From the NCBI RefSeq assembly GCF_040581485.1, contig NC_090134.1, forward strand, positions 17,289,501 through 17,353,500: DNA of 64,000 nucleotides. Direction: 5' to 3'. Each line of letters opens with the position of its first letter. The stretch's first letter is position 1. Below the pieces are notes generated by a model. That model saw nothing but the letters and a program-made list of their open reading frames with translations, did not search any database and was not told the DNA's origin. Source of the stretch: Linepithema humile. Taxonomy: Eukaryota > Arthropoda > Insecta > Hymenoptera > Formicidae. Shown here piece by piece: positions 1-13,219 of this stretch. The translations under genes and the position numbers were made by a program.

Positions 1-426
1 TCTACAATCGCCCTCGTCGCTGCTGGCAGCGTACGGACGAGAGGAATCGCGCGTGTGGCGTGATAAAGTACGTGATTTACGGATACTTGGTGTGTTTACG
101 TGGCCGCGTTCTATCGGCCGGCGCGCGGTGTCTCCGCTTGTTTTTTTTTTCCTTCGGCGAGTCACATACAATACATTGCGTATACGCGCGCGCTTTAACC
201 CCCTCGCCGACCAGCTGACTCTCCCGCGTTCTATCTCTCTTCTATCTCTTCTCCGTCTCTTTCATCCCGGAACTGACACTTGGAACCGCTGCCGGCGAGG
301 CTTCGCCGACGATGTATTACCTGGTCGCGCGTCGTCAGCGAGCCACGCCGCTACGTCAAAAGGGTTGAAAAGCGAGAGAGGATCCATCGGGCTCGAGAAA
401 CGCAAGGAAGTGCGGTTCAATTGCCG
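1..426 (+). other. Possible 5' non-coding exon, cut by window start
   Basis: A CpG-rich stretch ends at a strong consensus donor, with GTGAGTACG starting at 427, after which composition turns AT-rich. This fits the 3' edge of a first or second non-coding exon on the + strand, possibly a distal leader exon of the chinmo gene that would splice to 13796. An open frame of 125 codons crosses it but resembles nothing I know and runs through a pyrimidine-rich tract. The start is unknown because the window begins inside the GC-rich block. The exon call rests on one splice signal and base composition only. Confidence 0.3.
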
Positions 427-3400
427 GTGAGTACGTAAGCATTGTTTACGCAATGCATTGTTAAGCGGGAATGTCTGTGTTGGTTTTTTTCTAACGCCAG
501 AGAAGAAAAAGCGAAATTTCATCGCGACGTGAAGAATTTTGACAAGGTATTCGAACGACTATGTATTATTGAAGCGACCAAATTGAAAAATTTATTTCTG
601 TACCGGAAAAATTTACGAAAGCTACGATCATGTCTTTATTGACATTGACAAATATATCATCATTATTTGAAATATGTAAACTTGCAAAGTATGAGTCATT
701 TTTGCGCATTATTATTGATCAATTAAATCATTTTTTGTCAAAATTCATCATTCTTCATATTTGAACGTAATATGATATTGTATATATATTTTTGGATGTG
801 TATATCTCGCATAATATTAAATAAAACTAGCTTTCTGCAAGTATCTCTTGCGTTGAATACGACGTAATAAGTTTCCGAGTGAAAACTTGCATGGGCTTCA
901 TTTCTAATGCAATTTAACGCGACTTCCTCCGCGCGCGGTTGCTCCAGTTTTTACAAGTTTCCACGGTGATGAAATAAACTTTTCAGTTTGTCCTGCGGCA
1001 AATGCTCTCTTTTTTTGCGACAAGCCAGGAGCTCGCTTAGACTGCTCCGCAGTGTTGATATCGCATTCTTCTCCGCGTGGAATTTCGTACGTGTTCTGAA
1101 AGCCGATATAGACGCGTCGCTGCGTCGAAGACAATAACAATAATTGCGACGGTAATTGGTGATAGACGGTTGTCATCCCGTTTGTATTACGATTATCGTC
1201 GTACTATTAATTGCCAATCATTTCTTATTATTACTTTTATCTCGCCGATTTATATCTGAATTATATTTATATTTGAACAACAATATCCGAAACCCCGTGG
1301 GTTTTTCTTGCATTTTCAAGTAAACTTTCTTCTCATAATTTTTTTTACTAAGAGTTTATGTCGAAAGGTTCAAGTTTATATAAAAAATTTGAGAACCTTG
1401 TGTGTATACTCTATGGAGAAATTCAAACTAGAAACCGTTTGAGAGTTTTGTACATACATTTTAAATACACTACATATAATGTCACAGTCGATGATAACAG
1501 TGATTCAACGAATTTCACGAATTATAGCATTTATAATGCTCGTGCTCCTTGTTTGGTAACACAGGCTCAGGCTCGCTGACATGTGTTTGTGTATCTGCAC
1601 GCCTGGGTCATTTCGCGCGATGATTTCCGTACTTTGCATCTCAGTAACGGTTGTGAAAGCAATCACCGTGCTGTCCCTCGCTCTTGTGTCTTTTCACGGC
1701 TGCCGACCTTTATATATCCATTTATGTAAATAACGACATTATTAATTCGACGCCGCGTAACAAATTAGCACAAACGATGCATATTCAAAGTTCGCACGTG
1801 GAGCAGCTTTGGACCTCAATCAGCTAAGTATATAATTAGAATAAAATTATCACGCAGTGGAACAAGGACATAAATAAGAAATTTAGCATTTATTTGTCCT
1901 GTATTGATTTATTAGTAGAAGACGATATTACGTAAAAATTAACATTGACACATTCGACTCTAAATTTCGATTAAAAAAGTGAATGTAAAATTTAAAGAAA
2001 ATATAATATCATAAAATAAAAAAAATAAAAAAAACGTGAAGAAGGTCCAAGCAAATACATAATGTACAACGGACGTTCGCGCGTAATATTCCTAATATTC
2101 TTTGCCCATCGATCAATTATCCGATGTGCTCTCTTTCGGAGATCTCTTTCGTCGCCCTTTTTTCGGCAAACCACCCTTCGCAACCCTGTTCTGGCCGGGA
2201 CTGTACACCCGTTGTTCGCAAAGACGATCGTTACCCACCCCGGGTGAAGGATCTCCAAGAAAGTTGCAAGTGCAAAGGCTGAACGGACGCGATGCAAATG
2301 CCCGCCAGGCCCCGGCATTCTAATTCTTATGCGTCAGCGAGCGAGAAAACGCGACCGAGAATGCGGCGCGCGCGCACGATAGAGAAGGGAGCTGCTGTCT
2401 CCTCACGCAGGATCCAGTTTCCCTTTTCTCTCTCCCTTTCTCTCTCTTTCTCTCCTCTGCTCTCCCTTTCTCTTTCTCTTTCCGCTTTTCGCCTCCGACA
2501 GCGCAGGACGACTCTTTGCTGCTTTGTGCCCTGCATCCACCGAGCGCACTCGTTCTCTCTCCCGACACACGCGCGCGCGAAATTGCGTGTGCCGCAACGA
2601 GAAGAAGAGTGAGAGAGAGAGAGGGAGTGAGAAAGGGAGAGCGAGAGCGGAACCCCGCCGCACCACGCGGGCCTTCACGCTGGAGGAGAATCAATAGATG
2701 TGCGTTGCACATCTTGCCCCTCCCCGTCCCCCCGCAGGCCCCCTCCTCACGCGTTTTCGGCTGCCACCGCGCACCCTTCTGCTACTGACTCCGACCTTCG
2801 CACGCGGGTGCGCCGCCGTGTACTTTGTGAGCTGCGTACGATTTACGAGGATCACGGGCGATCTGCGTTTTTGCAAGTCATCGATCTGAAGAAAAGCTTT
2901 CGAATAAGCGCGAAAAATATTAAATTGCTCGCGTTAATCGAGAGGAATGTAAAGAAGCGCGATGCACATTCTGAATGCGCTGCGTATAACACCGTCAGTG
3001 TTGTATGCAAAAGTGAAAATGCTATCTCAGAAACAGCCTGCGTTCGCGAGGTTAGATTCTTTTTAATTTATAGGAAGAAGATAGAGGAATATCATTCTCA
3101 TTTCTCTCGCGTCGATGAATCGATACGAGCGTTATCCATGCAAAGGTCGAAGGTTTATCGGCGGCTGTGTCCATTCGTGCGAAATTAATTTATTATTTTC
3201 CGCGTACTTTCATTTCGACGATCGTTCGTCCGGATGGGGCCTCTCGAATGTTCAACTCCGTTCGTACGTATCCTCGTGTACCGCGACCGCGTTGCGTTCT
3301 TGTACGCCATGTTGCCCAGCCACCACGCGCGTGATCCTATCGTCTAGGAACTCGGCGCATAAATCAAGATGTAGTGGCAGATAAAGGCCAATTGCCGCGT

Positions 3401-6230
3401 AGAAAACGGTGTAATTTCGTATGTACGACTCGTGCCGTCCGACGTCGAATTTCCCCGCGACATCGATTGTCCATAAAGATACCTGTATGACGGAGCTGCC
3501 CTTTTTCGACCAGCTACTGAATTATTTACATCGACGATTGTCACTAAGATGGCACACCTTTCCGTCCTGTCTTTCGGCGTGACGGCGACGGGGAAGGGTT
3601 AAACGAGGAATATATTACGGCGCGTTTCCTAAACATGTTAGAAACAACTGTCTCCTGCGAGTTTGTCAGAGGGACATTTTTACGTTCCAATTAATATATG
3701 CAATATTAAAATATCGATCGTGATAATTTTACATTTTTCATATCGAGGTAAAATTCGGGGGGGATGAATTATTCACCGCGCAGGACAAATTGGAACATTT
3801 TTGAAATTTCTCCGATACATCGCACTCCTCATCTCACTTTCGATCGAATTCCCCCGTCGACGAGGGAAAGGATGGTCGTCGCGATATCTACCACGTCTCG
3901 ATATTACGCAACGACGAGAGACACCCCTCGAAGATATAATAGCTCTGCAAATAACGGCCGTTTCCCTTTCTTCCGCGGCCGTGCATCACCGTCGGTTCGA
4001 AAGGAAGCCCTCGACTTTAAGCGTCGCGATGCCGGGCGTCGCATCGGTTGCGTTAGGTAGACCGAAAGTAGCGACAAGGTTTGGAGGTCGATAGGACGAG
4101 AGCGAGGATTGAAGGCGAAGGGACGGGGGGACGAGGGGGGGGGAGAGTCGGCAAAAGCGAGAGTGCGAGTAATCGTAATCGTAAACACATCGCGGCGCAG
4201 CGTGGGCGGACGTGAGAGGAAAGGGAAAACCGGGATGAAGGGGAGAAGAGGGAGAACCGCGAAGAAAGGGAAAGGGAGGAGAGCGAGGGTGGAAAGGAAG
4301 AGTGAGAGTGAGGGGAGGGCGGCCGAGAAGGGGCAGGGGAGAAAGAGAGAAGGAGAGAGAAGGCAAGGGGTGGACGAGAGAGAGGCGCAGGTGAAAGTGA
4401 AGCGAAGGTGGTCGAGTTAGAGCCGGCAGCATTCGGGGAGGGTGAAAGGAGGTTAATGATTAGTTCTTCCGAGGTCGGGGGCTGTTGCCGGGTGCAGGTT
4501 GCTCGGCTCTTCCCCTCGGCCGCCCTTTCCCTCCTCCTACCCCCTCCGGCCACCGCCTCTTACCGCTTCCTGCCGCCATTCCGCGTTTCTCCTCTCGCGC
4601 CGCTCGTACTCTCCGTCTCGCTTCCTCTCGGGATCTCCCTCCCGTTGTTCCCTCCTGGAACCCCCTTCGTGCTCTCGGCCATTCTACCAACCTCCAAAAA
4701 TCCAGACCCCACCACCGCCGCCGCCGAAGCTACGCACGCACAACGTAGTTTGAGGGCTTGCAAGGTTGTTCTCCCCTCCATATTCCGGGGTTGCTCCCAG
4801 GAACGTGTCGACTATTTATGGGGCCGTAGAAACCGCGGAGTATATACGCGCTCCTCGGGAGTTTCTCCTTCGGCAAGAATCTTATCGGACGATCGAGATT
4901 TTCTCGTATGTGGAACGAAAATGTGCCTGGCGCCAGCTGCGCTGAGGGCGTTTTTCATTTTATTTCTATGGACCTATCGTCGGTCGTCGATCGCGCGTGT
5001 CACACACTTTCATCTCTTACATCGACTCCTGAAATTGGTTCAAATCCGAGCTTAACAATGTTCCCCTCGAGGAATAATATTCCCATTTTTATCCGGCACA
5101 AATTCCTACGGTTAAAATACGTGTTCGAATGATTGAATTCGTCGTTCCCGCGAATATCGCACGCTCATTGGGCAACGTGAAATATTAACGCGATTCCGCT
5201 CGTCCACGTCGCCGCGGAAGACGCTGCACGATGTAGCGGCGGAGTTTGTTGTATCGATTCCGAAATTAGCGGCATCTCCGAGGAGCTCGCGAGAGGACGC
5301 GTTCAGAGTCACCTGCCTAATCTGACTAACAAATTTTATGCAAAGGGACAAGTGCCGTGCATGTACAGCGGGCTCCAATCTTAATGATTAGAACACGGCC
5401 GCTGAGAGATGCTCCGCTTCTCCCGAGCGTGTTAGAAAGATTGCGCAAAGCACAGCCGTTCCCGCACGATAATTTCGAATGCAGGTGCACGACCCTCCGC
5501 TGTTAAGAACGGTCGCCCGTAATCACCGCCGTGCATAAATATTTAATTTGGCCGCAGCCATCGCGCTTATGAAAATTCATATTAGAACCGCTGCGTTATA
5601 AGAGGATAATTCTGAATTATCATATTACGGCGCAAAGTTCAGAGATTAGCAAACGCGATCTACTTGAAATTTAAATTTTCATTTCTCTCGAGCGAAATCC
5701 GTGTCCAATTTTATTCAAGATTTCTAGGTAAAATCTTACGAATGATTAGAGCTGTATTTTAATTGGATAGCTGTGTTGATTGGTGCAAAAATAATAATAA
5801 TTTATGCGACATGTTGACCAATGGACTTACGTTTATTATTTTCGTCAGCAGTTTTACGTGCTCGGATAAACTTTCTCCGCGGTCATAACTCTGTTTACTT
5901 AGGCCGCTTCGCCGATAGCGAACCTATGGACGCGATGCAAAAAGCGAATTCAGCGTTTCCACGCGTCCCTCGCGTTTTCTACTGCGCCCATTACGTAGCA
6001 ACGGGCTTATTTTGTCGATTCCTGCCGCGGCGCCGCTGCGTCCGGCGCTTCCGTTTTTCATTATCCGATAGTCGGTAGTCAAATTATCTTATCGATTGTG
6101 CGAAACAGCCTATCTCTCTCTCTCTCTTCCCCCGCAAACGAAAAAGTAAAAAAATAAAGTAGAAGAGGAAGAAAGGTTCACCGCAGCACTGCGCAAACCC
6201 GCCCCTTGCAGCGTCAGCCCTGGCTCCCTA
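427..6230. other. Non-coding region upstream of chinmo, left part
   Basis: No convincing coding sequence is present. From 427 to about 2000 it is AT-rich. A purine/pyrimidine-biased CpG-rich block lies at about 2290-2830, with CT-rich runs at 2420-2490 and GA-rich runs at 2610-2650. A G/A-rich block on the + strand covers about 4080-4400 and turns into a C/T-rich block up to about 4720. Open frames here are low-complexity Arg/Ser/Pro-rich products of these biased tracts and are not called as genes. The blocks may be upstream regulatory elements or promoters of unannotated non-coding RNAs. Confidence 0.5.
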
Positions 6231-6727
6231 ACGGCCCCTGAGGACTTTCCAGCGAAAGTGATGGCCGTGGCTGCGTAGAAAAGACGCGGGGGTGGCGGTG
6301 GCGGCGGCGGTGCTCTCTCGGAGGGGCGGCAGAATTGACGGAGGGGTTGGTTTGGCCGCGAGGGAGGTCGGCTTCGGAGGAACGGCAGGAAGACCGATAG
6401 CGAGCGAGCGAGCGAGCGAGCGCAGGGGGGTAGCGCGGGCAAACGCGGACGGGGGTGGCGGCGGGAGGGGTGGGTGGTTCGCCGGTAACCTTGCAACCCT
6501 CTTGCGTACGCGCGCGTCGCAGGAAGGGGAAGAGAGACTGGAATCTCGCGGCCGCAGGAGGGGTGGCGGCCGGTCACGGGCTTGCGAAGGCAGTCGGGGG
6601 TGCAGCCGCGCACCGGGGCGGCAGTGACGGGCGTGACGTAGTCGGAGGAGGATGTATGCCCCTGTTGGTGAGGGCCCCAGGAACCAACGACCATCCCTGG
6701 TCAATCCATGGTGTCTTCATCTGCCAG
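6231..6727 (+). other. CpG-rich block ending at a splice-donor-like site
   Basis: A GC-rich stretch with a GCGA tetranucleotide run (about 6402-6421) and GGCGGC-type repeats ends at CCAG followed by GTACGA from 6728, a fair donor. A second donor-like GTGAGTACC begins at 6848. The simplest reading is an alternative non-coding first exon, perhaps of chinmo, but no acceptor can be paired with it from sequence alone. The open frames on both strands are Gly/Arg- or Pro-rich shadows of the composition. Confidence 0.22.
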
Positions 6728-6848
6728 GTACGACCGAGACACGACGAGCTGTTGTTGTTGTCGTTGCTGTCCGTTGTTGTGCCGTGCCGCTTCCACCTGT
6801 CGCGTCATCGAAACTCACGTCCCGGGTCGCTCGATTCGGGGATTTGCG

Positions 6849-9800
6849 TGAGTACCTGTTTGTTTTGGCCGCGATTCGCGCGGAACGTGTGGAGGGGGTC
6901 GAAAGGGGGTGGCTTTGAACTTGAACCGTGATACGTGGAGGAGTAATACGATAACCGCGAAAGCGTGTGAATGGGTGAGATTTTCGGATAGCGTCTTCCG
7001 ATCGATGGCGAAGAAGTTGAAATAGTTGCATTTTTAATACACTAGTGAAAAAGGAAGTCGTGTTCGACTCGTAAAGCGAACATTTTTTTCGTCTTGCTGA
7101 TTTTCTATGTGAGAGAGAGTTTTGAAAGATTATTTCTTCTGGTTAGTTATGTATTCTTAATTAGGTATTTTATATATTTTTCTTTAATTTTCTTTAATTT
7201 ACGCTCTATCGTGTAGCTTATACTGTGTGTAGTTGGCACGATTTTAGAATAGCTATAATTTTATCAATAATGTTGAAATTGTGTAATATTTGGCATATAA
7301 CTGCTGTACTTTTAACAATGTAACAGCATTATTGTACACAACAACAACATAACATCAAAACATTAAACTGCTTATTAAGTTCTAATGTCCGCAGTCGCGT
7401 CGCGTGTTTATAATACGCACTGCTGATGATTTGCATCGGTCATCGAAATTTACTACTCGAATTAAAGTTCGACAACTTGTTAATCGCTGTTTTCACGCAG
7501 TTAATGCTCTGTATAACGTTGTAACAATTCCGACGAAATTACGGTCGAGCTAATCCCGCGGCTCGCGCGCTCGTTAAGCCGCCAGCCATTATTACGTGCA
7601 TACACCGTGCTTTTACGTTTCCTTTGTTTCGACGTCCGTCAGAACACGTTCATACAGTACATGCAGTATCCACCAGTGGTACGTCGTCCCGTATCATCGT
7701 ACGTGCATCGCGGTGCGTAGCGGTACCTCGCGCGGAAGTCGCCGCTCATTTCGTGGCGTCGTAAAAGGGACCGTACATTCCGCTTCTTCCACCTAATTTC
7801 CCTCCCCGGTGTCGCCGGCGGTGTTGAAAAAAACGCGCATAGCCGGATTCCCGCTCCCGCGGGGCGGAACCGCCCGCTAACGACCTCCATTCGGGAAATT
7901 TATTGCGTCGCGTTCGTTCCACGGTGACTAGAAAAACTATCTCCGCGGCATCGGACTTGAAAAAGCCAATGCGACTTCCGTTTTTCGAAATCGTTTGCTC
8001 AGCCCGTCGTTCGAGTCTTTCGAATAAAGCCGCTTTGTATTAAAATTCGGAAAATTATTACAACAAAATTTCAGAATCGTAAATTCTTTGACGGGTTTAG
8101 TATCTTTTCTTTATTTCGACATGTTGATAATTTATCGATCGATTAAGCAATCAATCATTCATAACGCGATGGGTCACGGCACAATTATTTGCAGGAAAGG
8201 ACGGTGTGCACGCGATAAGCTGATGATTAAAAGAAGGTAAGATCCCCAAAAAGAATCAATCGTATTCCGGAAGCCGGCTTTCACCTCCAGATCGGGGAAC
8301 GATATTGCATCGGAGGCGAACATAGCGCGTCGCTCGTGACGACGAAGTAGTCCACTAGTAGGGGCACACGGCTAAGTCGGCCCAAATCGTAGGGCCACCG
8401 GCGGGGGAAGGAGGAGGAAATAGCCGCGAAAGAAAGAGAGAGAGAGAGAGAGAAAGAGGGGGGAAGTCGAACGAGCCGGGCATAGAACAGTCCAATTCAG
8501 ATCGTGCTTCGCGCTGGGCGTTTTCGGCGCGTACGCTTCATTCGCGCTTCGTGCTTCATCGTTCAACTTGGCGAAGGACGGTATCGTCCTCGGGATGATT
8601 GGCATTGATCGTGCGTCCGCGACGTGGACTCCACGTTGACCGCCGTGAATAGTCGCGCTTGTTGCATCTCCTCCTTTTGTTCCGTTCGCCGTTTTGTGAA
8701 TGAGTCACGGTGATTCGCACGCGTCGATGCATGATTTTCCGAAAAACAATACGTGATCGTTGCGGCAATAGTATCCTTGGATGTGTCGCATCAAGGATTT
8801 ATGAGGATTTAATTACGGTGAGAGATTTTCTTTTCTTTTTCTTCGAACTTTCATACATATTTCAGGAGCGCAAAGCATTTCCGGCTGCCAGTTGCAATTG
8901 CGATTGCACTTGATTGTTCGGTATTGAACTCCTGCAATGTCCGAATATCGAGTCGCGCTTTCGCCGCCAACGAAATTCACGAATCTTTCGAGCTGCGCGA
9001 AAGACGCAGCTTTAGGAAATCGAAAATTGCAAGCTGTACGCGGACCGTCCCCAAGAGCCGTCAACATCCGACGATTATTCATCGCCGGCAAAAATGCGCT
9101 TACATCATCGCGTCTGATTGAAATGGATCTCCGTCCGCGCGAAAAAAAAAAAAAAGAGCTTTGCGTCGCCCGCTTCACTGCCAGCGGCGAAAGCGCCGAT
9201 TAGCTTTTTCATTCGTGGCGAATCTCGTTTTCGAGAACATTCATTACGCGCCGCCAACCTGTTATCTGAAACTAGTTCCCAAGACATTGACCTCCAAATT
9301 AGTTTCCGCCGCACATCAGCTCAGATTAGCCTGTCACGATATTATTATGCTATCTATCTATATCTATCTACCTGACACATCTCGAATTCGCGATCCTGCG
9401 GACGAGCGCGGTCTCAGCTTTCTCGGCAACGTGACCATTTTAATAATCCGCAGAGCAGTAACAACGCGAAAAGCATGTAGCTTATTGTTTTCCCTAAAAT
9501 GACGGTCGTGTTGATTCAATTTCTACAATCCTTTCAACGTCCTCGTCCGGAGTGAGATACGTCGCGAAATGAAATCAGAGCGAAATTATGTATTGTCCTG
9601 ATAATCCACGCGAGCTATCTTTTGCTGTCGTAACAGAGACCTATCTCCCTCGATTTCTTCTCCTCTTTCCCGGCTTTCCCCGAACCGTGAACCTTCCGTT
9701 ATCATTGTCAAACGTATTCGCGTCTCTCGCTCCGGTATTTTCATCAGGCTAACCAACCCTCTGGGTGTGCTTTCTCCACCCCTGAACGGTTCTTGCTGGG

Positions 9801-12360
9801 ATTCATGCAGATATCTCTCCCTTCTCTCTCGTATCCTTGCTCGAAGGCAGGATGCTGTGAAACTTGGTCAGAGACGAATGGTTGCAATATTGATTGCTTT
9901 TTCGTGAAGCGATCCCTTTCGCAAATGTATTTTCCATCGCTTTCACACCAATTTTAGACCGCGCCCATTAATGTCTTTCTTCTATTCAGATTTTCCAATA
10001 GCAATTATTGTCGTTAATTTCTATTAATTAACGAGCTTGATAAAAAAACCGTTTTTCAAACCGCGAAACATCGCTGAATTTTAACGTTTTTAAGCGCAGT
10101 TACGCTGCAAGAACTGAAACTACAAACCGTCGGCTATCTTTTGAGCGAATCGTCGCCGGTACCCCTTGCACTTCGACGAGATTTCAATTTGTCCACAGTA
10201 ACGAGCGGCGGCACATCCTACGAAAGCACTAGCGCGTTCTTAAAGCCATTGAGCGAATCAAGCGCGACGCTGCTCGGTGGAATCGAATCGTGGCAAGCTC
10301 GTTGCTCGCCGTAACGCATTAACACGGCTTCCTTCCTGGAAGAAAAAAAAAAAAAACAACGGCCAATAGCGATGTGACGACTTTCTGCTAACATCGTGCA
10401 CAAAGGCGATCGTGCTTATTGCTGAAAGAGGAAAAATAAGCCACCGCCGAGGCAGGCGCCGCTCCTGTTTTTTCCGTCGTGCCACGATACGCACTTTTCA
10501 TATAGAAAGCCTCGCCCTCCCTTTCGTTTACGTTAACGCGACATCTCGGCCATCCTTTTCCATATACTCGACGTCGCTCGTCCTGACCGTCCTGGTAATA
10601 CCCGTTGCCGTACTCAGCCCACCCCGTGACGGTATCATCCCTGTGACGAAGGCAAACGACTATCCCTTTCCTCTCCTTTTCATTTCCTTTTTCATTTCGC
10701 TGAGTCGCCCAATTTCTCCTTCCGCGGAGTCCGACGGCTGACTCCGACCATTCATTGTTCGGCGTCGACATAAGCCGCTTGCTATCGGAATATCGGAGCT
10801 CGCGCGATCACGGAAGCTTACGCGTATTACGAGTGCAGGGGATCTATTTTCGTCTGTTTTTTTCGTTGGCCACATATTTTCGCTATCCACGCAAATACAG
10901 ATACCGCGCCGGAGCGAGTGAAAGAGAAAAAAAAAAAAAACGCGAGATATTTGCATGCTGTTCATAATTGAATTTTCTCTCTCTCTCTTTTTCTCGGAAT
11001 AGAGTCGAAAAAGTCGTCGGTGTGCCACCCCCTTTCGTGTATTTTCGGGAACTCGAATTGAGGAGGCTCTGTTTTTCCGAACCACGGACGCGATGACATA
11101 ATACCGCCGCCATAAGAGCGCCGAATTACGACGCTGCCGGGCGCGCGCAACATTGCCCACACACGCACACACGCCCGCGACCTACGCTGCAGCGCGCGCG
11201 TGTGCGCGCGCTGCCAAGGCGTTCGCCGGTCGCGCCGTGTTGCAGCAGTATTGTGTACATACACACCGTGTTTGCGCGCAACGCAAGCGCCGATGCGTGG
11301 TGTGCGTGGCCGGAGGCGCGCGTGCGGCCCGCGGCGACCTTGAGCCTCCCTCTCGGACCCTCCGTCCTCTCCAGCGGCCTGCGTGCGTTTTGCCACCACA
11401 CGATGCCGCGGTCCCTACCTCCTCGCCACGATGCGTATATCTCTCTTCTCCTCCTCCTCCTCCTCCTTCGACGCCGCTCCTCCCGCGCCTCTCCTTTTGC
11501 GCGTTCCGGAGCCACGCAACTCGGAGGCGCCTCCAACGCCTAAAATCTCCCTCTCCCTCTCACCCTCGTTTTTCGTGCCACGGAGGTTCCTAGCGATACG
11601 CATCGATCGCGCCGCCGCTGCCGCTGATTTTTGATCCGAGAGTGTTACGCGAAAGTGTGCCGGTAATAATTACCACGTTGAGCCCCTAACGTTCTCGCCT
11701 GCCGGAGCGACCGCGATTGATTTCGCGGCAAAAACATACGCAATTTTGCACAGGCAGAAGTGTGCAAAACATTTTTTCAAGGTTGCGCACGCACAAGGCT
11801 TTTCTTCTCTCCACTGCAACGAGCTTCGGCCGCTTCGCAAGTGCTGCGGGTACATGTTAGATGAGAAGCGACATCGGTGGGGACGCGATACCTTAGAAAT
11901 GTCAGGGAGGAAGGGAGGGAATGATGTACGAAAATGAGACGGGACGAGAGAAAGAGAGTCGCAGCGCGCGCGCGAGAGAGAGCGACAGAACAAGACAGTT
12001 CTCCGGAGAAGGAGAGACAGAAAAAAAAAGTGGAGGAGGGGAGCACTAGGCTACAGAGGACCGCGAGAGCCGAAACTTCTAACCTTAAGCAATCGCCGGT
12101 GATCCCTACCCCTCCGAGGAAGCCGCCGAATCACCGATCCCCCGCCCCCGGCCACCCACCCGACAACCGGCTCCCTTCCTCCGGCTTTCGGTTCCGAGTT
12201 ACCGCCACCGGGTGTCGAGAACGCCGAAAACTCTCTCCCCCCCCCCCCGTTCCCCCCACACACACGCCGGTTCTATGTAACCGCATTTGCATCCACACCG
12301 ATGACCCATATTCACGCTCTTCTCCACGGTGATACACTAGCAGCGGTTACGGCGGTTCCC
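6849..12360. other. Non-coding region upstream of chinmo, right part
   Basis: AT-rich sequence at about 7000-7500 and 7900-8200 alternates with CpG-rich stretches, notably about 10400-10760 and 11100-11640. The latter begins with short CA and CG runs and contains a CTC-rich run at about 11442-11470. At 12237-12256 there is a long C run. I see no protein family, tRNA or recognisable small RNA. The rise in CpG and CT content toward 12.4 kb fits a promoter-proximal region. Confidence 0.5.
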
Positions 12361-12370
12361 TCAGCGTGCT

Positions 12371-12427
12371 GCTCTCTCTCTCTCTCTCTTTCTCCCTCCC
12401 TCTCTCTCTCTCTCTCTCCCCCTCTCA
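12371..12427. repeat. CT/GA simple repeat in putative promoter
   Basis: An imperfect run of CT dinucleotides, GAGAG on the other strand, lies about 270-330 bp upstream of the initiator-like site at 12697. GA repeats of this kind bind GAGA factor in flies and often mark paused promoters of developmental genes. The repeat is seen directly; factor binding is inferred. Confidence 0.6.
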
Positions 12428-12694
12428 TCCGGGGTCCCCCCTGCCACACTCTTTCGAGCGGCTCTTTTGCCTGATGTTCCCTGTCCCCCCCCGCGCGGCC
12501 ACCGCCTGCCTCGTTCCCTCTCGGCCGCGATTTTTCGGCTCCCGCGCGGCGACGTGCCCTCCCCCGCGCGCAACCCGTACGGACCCGGGCCCGGCGGCAC
12601 CGTCAACGACGACAGTCACGCGCGATTCGTTCATGTGCCGATGCGCGATGCAAGCCGGTGACTCGATTTCGGCCGGCGAGTAGTGCGTATAGAG

Positions 12695-12700
12695 TCAGTC
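12695..12700 (+). promoter_or_regulatory. chinmo: Initiator-like element, candidate chinmo start site
   Basis: TCAGTC matches the insect initiator consensus TCA(G/T)T(T/C), placing +1 at about 12697. No TATA box lies 30 bp upstream and no clear DPE sits at +28. The site falls in a GC-rich, GA-repeat-flanked stretch upstream of a good donor at 13441. This is a plausible but unproven start of the main chinmo transcript. Confidence 0.3.
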
Positions 12701-12877
12701 GTCTATCCAGTGTTCACGCGATCACTGCGTCGTTGCCGGAACATACACAAGCGCGCATACACACACACACACACGGCGGAATATCCGAAAACTCTTTGCC
12801 TTCTCGCGCGCTGGGTGATACCGAATCGATCGATCGATCGGCCTGCCGGCGATACAAGCGCGCAGTGGACGCGGATC

Positions 12878-12925
12878 ATGCACCGCGTAGAAGACACGTG
12901 CGCGCGGTGCGGAACTCTGTCGTAA
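12878..12925 (+). CDS. uORF 1 in putative chinmo leader (15 aa)
   Basis: An ATG at 12878 opens a 15-codon frame closed by TAA at 12923-12925, about 180 nt into the proposed leader exon. It would be read only if transcription starts upstream as proposed. No conserved peptide is recognised; any role would be to lower initiation at the main ATG. Confidence 0.25.
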   Translation: MHRVEDTCARCGTLS

Positions 12926-13053
12926 ATCCTTCCCTCTCCCTTTCATCGATAGTGCGGTGTGCATTCCGGAAGTCGCGGAAACGTGGAGCGGAAGGAGACG
13001 TGGAGTGCATTGAGTTTTGCCGGCTGCTGTTAAATCGACGCTGCTGCGAGTGA

Positions 13054-13089
13054 ATGAAGTCACCGCGGCTACGCGTTAACGCTCGTTGA
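13054..13089 (+). CDS. uORF 2 in putative chinmo leader (11 aa)
   Basis: An ATG at 13054 gives 11 codons and a TGA stop at 13087-13089. The product is very basic. It sits between uORF 1 and uORF 3 in the proposed leader exon, and its meaning depends on that exon being real. Confidence 0.22.
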   Translation: MKSPRLRVNAR

Positions 13090-13165
13090 CACGCCCCGTT
13101 GGCACCGGTATAAGATCTCTCCTCTCCTCGCTGCTGGACGTTTTTTTATCGCGAGCGTCGCGGAA

Positions 13166-13219
13166 ATGCGGTGGAATTTTGACATGGCGCGGCCGGCATC
13201 GTGCGATCGCGGCTCGTGA
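13166..13219 (+). CDS. uORF 3 in putative chinmo leader (17 aa)
   Basis: An ATG at 13166 with A at -3 opens a 17-codon frame with a second internal ATG, ending at TGA 13217-13219. It is the last upstream ATG before the donor at 13441. The following exon (13796-13982) contains no ATG before the chinmo start, so these three uORFs would be the only upstream starts in this transcript form. Confidence 0.25.
   Translation: MRWNFDMARPASCDRGS

Noticed and set aside
2944..2957. 14-base match to the mature miR-1 sequence
   Set aside because: The flanks cannot fold into a miR-1 type hairpin and no star-strand match lies within 80 nt, so a chance match is likely.
5037..5047. GGTTCAAATCC, resembling a tRNA B box
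   Set aside because: The neighbouring bases do not make a proper T stem, and no A box or acceptor stem was found at the right distance.
6110..6704. Two long Pro/Arg-rich minus-strand frames
   Set aside because: Both come from a CpG- and repeat-rich block, overlap each other in different frames and show no recognisable motif.
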